The notes under the pieces were generated by a model that saw only the letters and a list, made by a program, of their open reading frames with translations, did not search any database and was not told where the DNA came from. The translations under genes were made by a program, and so were the position numbers. A stretch of 64,000 nt of DNA from Blastobasis lacticolella (Eukaryota > Arthropoda > Insecta > Lepidoptera > Blastobasidae): positions 15,809,907-15,873,906 of the forward strand of contig LR990041.1 in NCBI GenBank assembly GCA_905147135.1. Reading direction: 5' to 3'. Numbering within the stretch: position 1 is the stretch's first letter; each line of letters opens with the position of its first letter. This document shows, one piece after another, positions 56,623 through 64,000 of this stretch.

Positions 56623-58415
56623 AATAGCTACCAAATAGTAATACACTTCTTTTCATGAATTTAAGAAAAGCTTTTGCACTCCACCTCAATCTTGATAATG
56701 AAAAGACGAGAGCACAAACATAATAAATCATGGTCCAACTAGAATCTCCAGCACTTAAATCCCAAAAACAAGAAACTCAAACTGGACTCTTCTATCAAGA
56801 TCAACATTAACTCTACCTCTCGTGACTTGTAGAGTTCTGTAACCGGCTGAAGGCTTAAGTGGATAATCCTGGAGTATAGAACTATGAACTTTCATCTTCC
56901 TAATGGATGCAGCAAAACCTTTTATGGCCTTTCTACAGTTTTTTCATGCAATTCCAGTATGTTGATTGGATTTTTTGGTCCGTAAAAGGTTCCCCGTGTA
57001 GTTTAATGGTATTTCATGGTCCATTATTTTGTTAAATTCTCGAATGGTTCTCCGCTGTGATAGGTGATAGATTCAATTTATTGTCAATATAAAATTTAGA
57101 CTTCATTGTAATCGTTCGACAAATTGTTTACGAAATTATAACCAGTAAGCATCACTGTCGTTGCCACAAATTGAGACTTTGAACAATGAAATTTTTGGAG
57201 ATAGCTTATTAACCAACAAAATGTGTTACAACTTGAGGCGTTGAAAATTGCAACTGATAAGCAAATCACATTTGTGGTGTTTGTCATATCGCATCATACG
57301 GTGGCATCGGTCCATGGATCTCTAATAGAGAGTATTGCCATACCTAATCTAGCTAGACGCTTACGAGATGGAATGGAGATCGCAGTGTCCATAATGGCAC
57401 CAGAACATATTACTACGAATAATAACTAAATAAGACGCTTAGTCTGGCTGTGCTGTGCACCCCCTTACGGAGACATCTCTAATTCAAGTATTAGCAAGAC
57501 GCAAGTCCGCAACATATCCTCCATGATGGATTGTGCCAAATGTGTTTTGCATATTCTCGGTTGAGGCACTAAGCTCTTAAACACATGCGATCTTGCCTTG
57601 GGCATTAGAATGGACAGCCATACTTTAACCTACACTAAATTTATTATGACGCTATCAAGAATAAACTTTTAACTCGAATATCTGGTTTACCGATTATAAT
57701 GAAAAATGGAGTCGAAATAGTTTGATTTACAGGGAGAGGTAAAATAAGATTGTTATTAAATTCAGAAGATTTGAAGTTAAATTAGTTGATACATGCGATT
57801 ATAGAGCAAAGGGAGATAACTTAGTTTCCAAACCCTCCTGAAGATATAAATCTGAACACACAATAATGTTTTTGTTTGTTGAATATATTGAAGCACAATA
57901 TTGATATAGAATGTTTTTGTTCAGAATAGAAAGATATTTCAACTTTTGATTGTGAGTTTACACCATGGGAATTTATGTTGAGATTGACGGATTAAAATAT
58001 CCCAAATCTCGCAAACGTGTCGTGAATGCGCCCCGTTGCTGCTGCGACGCGCTCACCGTGTTTCAATTGTATCTTATGGTGAAATGCAACACGCCGCTTG
58101 CGCGATGTTGCGTTCGCGGCGGGTTCGCGAGATTTGGACGCACCCTTAGGTTCACCATTTCAGCGTTCAGTTTAGTCATTAGTCTAGTATTTTACTTGGT
58201 AAGAGGTTTTACTTACTTACCATAATGACACAGCATTTTCACTATTTGAAATGTGGACTTACCTGGAATAAAACAATAAAGAAAATTAAACTTAAAGTCA
58301 TTGTTTTGACGTGAAAAGTCTTTAAAACCACACAAAAAAATTTTAAGTACCGAGTACTAGATCATAATGAGAAGTTCTATATCGTCTTAGTTATTAAGAT
58401 AACTGCAAAACGATA
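56623..58415. other. unassigned; one open frame with a good start context
   Basis: A frame of 86 codons at 57,965-58,225 starts at CACCATGGGA and encodes several Cys pairs and a hydrophobic C-terminal stretch (LVISLVFYLV), which could be a membrane segment. I do not recognise it. Another frame at 57,223-57,429 is also unassigned. Confidence 0.3.
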
Positions 58416-59975
58416 AGGCGCTGTCCTAATTGGCAACGTCTTACGACGGACGTCGCAACGAAAGCAAAGAAAATTCAACGGGCCGCCCTGTTTGTCGGGC
58501 TGGGGTGTGCCAACGTTAGAAGCTTTTTTTCGCCCAAAACCTTAAAATAAGGCCGACCTTTTGTTACGCTGCAAGATCTCGGTGAGTTCAAGTCACACAT
58601 GGAAACGAGAACAGTTGTTGGAGAGACAACGTACGAAGGCTTAGGTGCCGGTCAGACGTGATCAACATTCGTGTTGATAGTGGAGATGGCGGGAACTCCT
58701 TCACGTAGATAGTCATCTAATGATTCACTCCGCTTCTTGTACCGCTTTGCCGGTTCAGACATTCACGTTTTCGACATGCACTCGTCTCCATATGCCACCG
58801 CAATTTTAAAAGAGTTTCCGAAGGGTTTCCCAGAATTTAACACAAAATTTGATCACAACTCGTTGCTTGTAATGTGAGAGTCACTCATTTTCACGAGCCG
58901 TCATCAAAAAAGTTACATACTTTCGAAAAACACGCGCATAAAACATAAACAAATTTCGCCTGAAAAGGAAGATTCCTTTTTATACGCAAGGTAAACTTAC
59001 AAACGACGCAGTGTTGCTAGTTTCAGAGTTACAACTACAGTCTTGATGCTAAATTGCCGCACCTCGTATAATTTTTTCGTTAATCTCCTCTCATTAATCC
59101 TCTCTCTATGACCCAATTAACTCAGCATTCCTTTTTCTATGCTAGTCACTACTTTTCGATTGTTTAGACAAGTAAATATGGAACAATATTTAAACATGTA
59201 AATGGAAAAAAGGTCAAGATCCTAGTTTGTGACAATAAATATGGGCATAAGAGTGTATGTAAGTAAATACTGTAAATAGTGCACAACGGCTTGTTTTGGC
59301 TTCATATTAGTATATATGAGACGAGTGAGACAAAGACGACGCTTTACGAAGAAGGACTAGCCGATGCTCATTTACGCCATTTGTGTCTACGAATTCGTCC
59401 GTGTAAAATTCAGCCCGTTTTTTTGGAAACTACATTGCATTTCACTACATCACTAGTATCGAAATAGCCATCCTTACAAACATCCCTCCAATTATCCATC
59501 CCTACAAACTTTCACAATTATAATATTATAGGCACCTAGTAGAAAAGGCAAATCTAGATGACCGGAGCAGCAAAACCATCTCGAGCAATTCTGTGGAACT
59601 CCCAGAGGGTGTGGGTAATAAGTCCGTAATAAATGAGCACTTCTCGTGCAAAATATTCGGAGCTAGATTGTTTCTACCCTGTACAGATTTAATTGTACAA
59701 TATGGGAGTGTTATTACATTCACTTTACTTTCGTAAAATACTGTTGAGTAGGAGCAGTTCTAATGTTTGTAATTCTGTGGAAGTTTAAGGTATGAATACT
59801 GGTTTATCTTCATTGGACATACGATAAATCGATTAATGTATCTAAAAAAAGAACCTATTTTGAGAAATCAATTTATCAACTGATTGATACAGACAACTGA
59901 AACAAATGAAGCAGCTTGTAGCAGCGTGCATGCAAGTCCGATACCGCCCATCGCACGACAATTAGGACAGCGCCT
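58416..59975. mobile_element. 1.56-kb interval bounded by 17-bp inverted repeats
   Basis: AGGCGCTGTCCTAATTG at 58,416-58,432 is exactly complementary to 59,959-59,975. This could be a non-autonomous DNA transposon, perhaps Harbinger-like from its GGCG start. No target duplication is visible and no transposase was found inside, so the pairing may also be two solo termini. Confidence 0.4.
59450..59535 (-). repeat. Helitron-like 5' end fragment, minus strand
   Basis: The minus strand reads TATAATATTATAATTGTGAA then AGTTTGTAGGGATGG, the usual opening of lepidopteran Helitron-like elements (CTAATATTATAAATGTGAAAGTTTGT type). The 3' end is missing. It lies within the inverted-repeat interval above. 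Confidence 0.4.
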
Positions 59976-60540
59976 GTTACTGCAACAGACGTTGATCAAT
60001 GTTGACCATACAATAATGTAAAAAACTGTTACGTATGACAATCCGTTGCTTCTTAATAGTTGAATTAGCGTAAATACACCTTAATGTTATTGCTCTATTA
60101 CATCTTGCGGCATATTAAAAGGAAAAGTTACATTAACTATTGATTTCTTATGTTGTTTTTCTGCAATATGTGTTTGATTGCTTTACTATATTTTTGACTA
60201 TGGTTATCAGCGAGTACCTATAATTGGCTTGACTGTGACTACTCTAGTATGTAATTTGTTTTATAAGCTGTTGGTACTCCAATACATAAATAAATAAAAT
60301 AATATAAATAATAATTCACGAGTCACTAGTCATCCATATGAAAATAAGTGATAGGAAAGTCGTCCATGAAAATGGTTTATCAGATTAATACTACAAAATA
60401 CATAACTAACAGGCAGGTCATCTTCATAGAAACATCCGAAATGCGCCGGTATATTATAGGTACATATTTACCTACACTTGTTTGGATGGGTTTTACATAA
60501 ATTTGGTTTTGATAATAAAAAAAGATAAGAAATACGTGTG

Positions 60541-60902
60541 TCTTATTTTATTTTATTTTATTTACTTAAGGAAAACCAACAGCACTGATTACAATATAAA
60601 ATAATACTGGCAGCACAGAGCCAATTACGGGTTTCCAACGATAGAAACTGGATAAACTAATACATCCTGAACTAAGTTAGTTAAGTATAATATGGTTTGA
60701 AAAAATGCTACGAGTCGAAGTAATACTTGAGTATGCGGTTTCTCGCTGACTCACAACTTGTGTTAAATAAATCAAGATCAATTGTCCTGGATAAAACATT
60801 AAAATTATTCATTGCTCGCAATAGAAAGGTGTTCCTTCTATAATTGGTAGAAGCTTCTGGAACATGCAACGGGTCATTGCGTCTGAAGCATTTCACAGGG
60901 GG
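60541..60902 (-). pseudogene. LINE reverse-transcriptase C-terminus with TTTTA tail
   Basis: The minus strand encodes NDPLHVPEASTNYRRNTFLL, RAMNNFNVLSRTIDLDLFN and FR-like RNRILKYYF, which follows the usual C-terminal pattern of insect non-LTR elements (P-x-x-V-P-x-x-R-T-x-Y-x-x-x-S/F-L, then R-x-x-x-x-x-N). Its 3' side ends in a (TAAAA)n run at 60,541-60,563. It may once have been continuous with the motif fragment at 61,296-61,400, now separated by two insertions. Confidence 0.65.
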
Positions 60903-60925
60903 CTTAAAATAAAAAAATAAAAAAA

Positions 60926-61045
60926 TTCGTGGACAAATTCACACAGCGCCATCTAGCCCCCAAACTAAGCAAAGCTTGTGCTATGGGTGCTAGATAACTG
61001 ATATACTACTTAAATACTTTTTTAAATACATACTTATTATAAAAT
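60926..61045 (-). mobile_element. SINE-B 3' half, minus strand
   Basis: AAATTCACACAGCGCCATCT, CAAACTAAGCAAAGCTTGTG and TGGGTGCTAGATAACTGATA are the exact inverse of the SINE-B 3' half. The head is absent, so the copy is 5'-truncated. Confidence 0.8.
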
Positions 61046-61224
61046 ATAAGCAAGAAAGAAGTTCCGGGCAGTGGACAACACCAGACGCAATTTTGAGAAG
61101 CATTTTCAGATCAGCTATTTCCCTACGCATTAAGAGAGGAGGAAGGTGGTGTTTCTTGCACAGACAAAGGTAATGGTCCTACCCATAGCGTTGACCCACT
61201 CGGTAACACACGTAACGCGGAAAT

Positions 61225-61295
61225 TTGTAACGCGGAAGCTTTAAGTCCGCCACTGTACTTTTGTGCATGAAGCTTTAATAAATAAATAAATAAAC
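61225..61295 (+). repeat. LINE 3'-end with AAAT tail
   Basis: AGCTTTAAGTCCGCCACTGT, ACTTTTGTGCATGAAGC and (AAAT)n match 10,065-10,127. The tail directly abuts the inverted reverse-transcriptase fragment that follows. Confidence 0.6.
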
Positions 61296-61400
61296 CCAAG
61301 TGCCTTATACTTTTTAGCTGTTATAGAATTTATATGATGATCAAACATAAGCTTGGAGTCATGGAGAACGCCCAGATCACGCACCACCGATTCCCTCTGC
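61296..61400 (-). pseudogene. LINE reverse-transcriptase fragment (VRDLGV motif)
   Basis: The minus strand encodes ILQRESVVRDLGVLHDSK followed by LMFDHHINSITAKKYKALG. V-R-D-L-G-V-x-x-D-S-K-L-x-F-x-x-H-I is the well-known block just after the catalytic palm in jockey/CR1-type reverse transcriptases. It is cut off after LG by the LINE tail to its left. Confidence 0.8.
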
Positions 61401-62640
61401 AAGATTTTTATTTTATTTTATTTTTATTTTTTATATGCTCTTATAAGAACGTACCTATATCTCTCTTATTTTTTATTTTATGATGGTCACATCAAAGACA
61501 TTCATTTATTACAATTTTGAGAATGTGACAGATATACTGTGGGGGGAGATTTTTTTAATATACTATGATATGAGTAAAGTTTAGCCCAGAAAAATCAACT
61601 CTGTTGCGCAAAATCAACTCTGTTGTCAAAACAAAAAGCGCGGCAGATATACTACCTTCATGGCCGATCGTTCAATGCCACTGGATTACAAATTAGCCTA
61701 CATTAGCAATTAGGGGAAGCACCAATTCGGAACTCTAATAATACTGTGCTATTAATATTATCTCACTCCTCTCGTCCGATTCCCTGAAGGGCATCAAGGA
61801 AACCGATAACATGTAGAGGTAATGACACACTCAAATGAACGCGACTGGTTCTGCAAATTTATTCCATCTCAGCTATTCGCTGCTCGATCCAATAAACAAT
61901 TTCGGATGCCAATAATATTATTTATATTTACCTCGGAATTTAGTAGACAGGGTTGTTATTGTGTTTTATGATTTGATCGAGTAGGTGCTAGAGATAATTT
62001 CAAAGCCGAAATTTGATTTCGATTCGTGTGGTATTTACAGAAAGTAGAACGTAATACATAATGCACTGACAAACATTGTTATTGTGATTTTCATTAAGGT
62101 TAAAACGTAAGTAAAAATAAAGTAAGGTGAGTATACATAAACCGGATTGCATTCAAACTTTTTAATGTACCACTTACTGAAAGGGTCATCATCGATAGAG
62201 ATAAATGTAATAATTATCATTTACGAAATCTATCTTGTTTTTCTGACTAACTGAACTGACTAATTATAAGTCACAAGTAGATCAATTATTTTTCTATCCT
62301 ACTGATACAACTGATAAAGCAGAATAGATGAAAAAGCAATATATATGTAAAAGTTATAACAAAATCCAGCTTCAAAACTACTGAACTCGTAACTCAAAAG
62401 CAAAAACTTCACGAATTCAACCTCCATACATAGAACCGTCTCACCCTTACACAGTAATAAAACTAGTGTAATAATAATCCATCGACTTCGCAACGGTAGG
62501 TGTATTCAATTTGTTATCAAGTCGTTCGGATGATATACACCGGCCGCGCGGTTATAGCGGATTTATGCCCTGGGAACATGTCGCAGGCGTAATTCGGAGT
62601 CTCGCAAGTCATACGGATGCCTGCCTTAGCAAGTAAGTGC
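61401..62640. other. unassigned AT-rich sequence
   Basis: Short TTTTA runs at 61,407-61,430 and 61,465-61,480. No other feature is recognised. Confidence 0.5.
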
Positions 62641-62649
62641 TTAGGTAAA

Positions 62650-62700
62650 GTAAGTAAGTAAAAACTCTTTATTGCATACATACATACTACAACAGGTACT
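62650..62700 (-). repeat. inverted LINE 3' tail
   Basis: (GTAA)n followed by AAACTCTTTATTGCATACA is the inverse of a LINE 3' end with GCAATAAAGAG and a simple tail, as at 50,481-50,525. Confidence 0.6.
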
Positions 62701-64000
62701 AGGTACTATTCATCTGTTTTGTAAGTGGTTGCGTTTATTTCATCCATTCGTACCTACCCTAAAATCCGAATGGTTCAAATTCTCGGCTACCACGCATCAT
62801 CCTCATCATCATCATCCGAGCTGCAAATCCAGGCTTTTGTTAGGGTCCAGTTTCCTCTCCACTTCGCCCGCGAGACCTCTTTCCTGTTACCGGCAAGTAT
62901 AAGCTATTTTCCACATCCCTGGGGCTTACGAAACACGTAACCAAACCAGAACAGGCGAGCATTTTTGCTTAAAGCTGCCACAGATGTACTTGTTAAGCAC
63001 TCGGTCATAATTTGATAATTATGGTGTTATAATTTTCATTTCAGGCGCAGGACGTACATTGCGGTCCATGTCTTCCTCCGTTGTTCACGATCTTGTTCGG
63101 CTTTAAATCAAGTGTCTCCACATAACTAAGCTCTTAAACTCCAAGTTAATTTTCATTTATTATACCATACAAGATTACAGTCTTCGGCGCGCCTACCAGC
63201 AGCAGCCACCGTAGCAGCAGTTATCGTGGCCTAAGGATAACTGTAAACAATATATTTTATTTCAAAAGACTTGCAATCTTTCACGACCGTGTGTAACCGC
63301 TTAGAAGCATGTGGGGGGATAGATAACTTAAGGCGTCGTTAGCTTGCTTTGAGTCGATGTTATTTACGACGGGAAGGACAAATAAAGGAGTTCATTAAGA
63401 TGTTTTTCCCTTAGGTGATTAGAAAATGGTAGAAAATATCTTAAATAAATGTAATGTTCAGTATGATAAGAGTAGGTTATTTTAAAAGATATTAAAGTAC
63501 GTTTACTGATAATAAAAACCGATCAAGACGTGTCAGTCCACGTGCAGTGTAGAACTTTTTTCCAAAAAGTAACAAAATAATGAAGAAATGAGTTTAGGGA
63601 GCATTCTCATTGTGTAGATTCTGGTGGCGATTTCTCGATAAAATCTGTCTAGACTGACTTGTCTTATTAGGTTATAGAAAGTATGTATTTAAATGGATAA
63701 TTTGCAGCATTACTCGATGAAACTCACATTCTACGTGTTTCTTATATAATTCAAGACATCTATACACAAGGTATGTAGCCGGTACGTATACGGTATGTTG
63801 TGATTTTGGGTACTGTTTATTGACCAAATAAGAGGTCAAATACAAGCCTATTGAACATAATAAAAAAGACAAGTCAGTCTGGACAGATCATAGTTTAATC
63901 TAGACACAATTTCAAAGGGAACCTTCCCTAATGCCACATGCAGCCCGTAGGTACGCCGTATTAATGAAAGGGATGACATATCGAAAAGATCAAAGACAAA
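62701..64000. other. unassigned; diverged repeat at its start
   Basis: At 62,796-62,820 there is a (CATCAT)n run, probably an inverted LINE tail, and 62,850-62,960 is the partner of 52,660-52,785. The rest, including a (CAG)-rich piece near 63,200, has no recognisable feature. Confidence 0.4.

Noticed and set aside
57965..58225. 86-codon frame with CACCATGGG start and hydrophobic end
   Set aside because: Good start context but no recognisable domain, and it is isolated.

Overview
The window looks like transposon-rich, non-coding nuclear DNA from a lepidopteran insect (moth or butterfly). The main reasons are short Helitron-like elements that start with TC at an A|T site and end in CTAG before a T, beginning with lines such as TCTATACTAATATTATAAA; tRNA-derived SINEs of lepidopteran style; RTE-type LINE remnants ending in (GATGAT)n; and an AT-rich background. 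Genus and species cannot be read from the sequence. I found no convincing host gene: every open frame over about 100 codons is either a reading through tandem repeats, a broken reverse-transcriptase remnant, or an unrecognised chance-length frame. The window is best read as one large intergenic or intronic region.

Layout. 0-5 kb: antisense LINE reverse-transcriptase remnant (about 1.04-1.29 kb), a SINE (2.09-2.44 kb), a 372-bp element with terminal inverted repeats (2.54-2.91 kb) and a decayed RTE LINE end (4.2-4.57 kb). 5-13 kb: two SINEs facing each other tail to tail (5.6-6.03 kb), a second SINE family (7.42-7.66 kb), a Helitron cluster (8.21-8.80 kb) containing a chimeric element with two 3' termini, and several hairpins. 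12-24 kb: LINE tails, a cluster of GC-rich palindromes (17.5-17.8 kb), a 104-bp tandem repeat next to a HARBI1-like transposase fragment (18.07-18.66 kb), an RTE/SINE tail-to-tail junction (19.1 kb), a SINE split by a later insertion with a target duplication (22.38-22.97 kb) and a LINE C-terminus (23.7-24.08 kb). 24-36 kb: scattered SINE, Helitron and LINE pieces in mostly unassigned sequence.

36.6-39.4 kb is the most structured part: a Helitron with an 11-bp minisatellite, into which a 2,185-bp non-autonomous hAT-like element has inserted (14-bp terminal inverted repeats, 8-bp target duplication). That element itself holds a large palindrome with a 108-bp tandem repeat and a 16-bp satellite in its centre.

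40.7-44.1 kb: a MITE-like inverted repeat, a 5'-truncated RTE LINE with a 17-bp target-site duplication, and another palindromic MITE. 46-64 kb: SINEs, an antisense reverse-transcriptase fragment (50.5-51.0 kb), long near-perfect hairpins, a 135-bp palindromic MITE with a TAA duplication (56.0 kb), a 1.56-kb interval bounded by 17-bp inverted repeats (58.4-60.0 kb) and a nested LINE/SINE composite (60.5-61.4 kb). How the parts work together: the RTE LINE and the first SINE family share the same 3' tail, which suggests the SINE uses the LINE's machinery. All family assignments are from pattern recognition; no database search was run.
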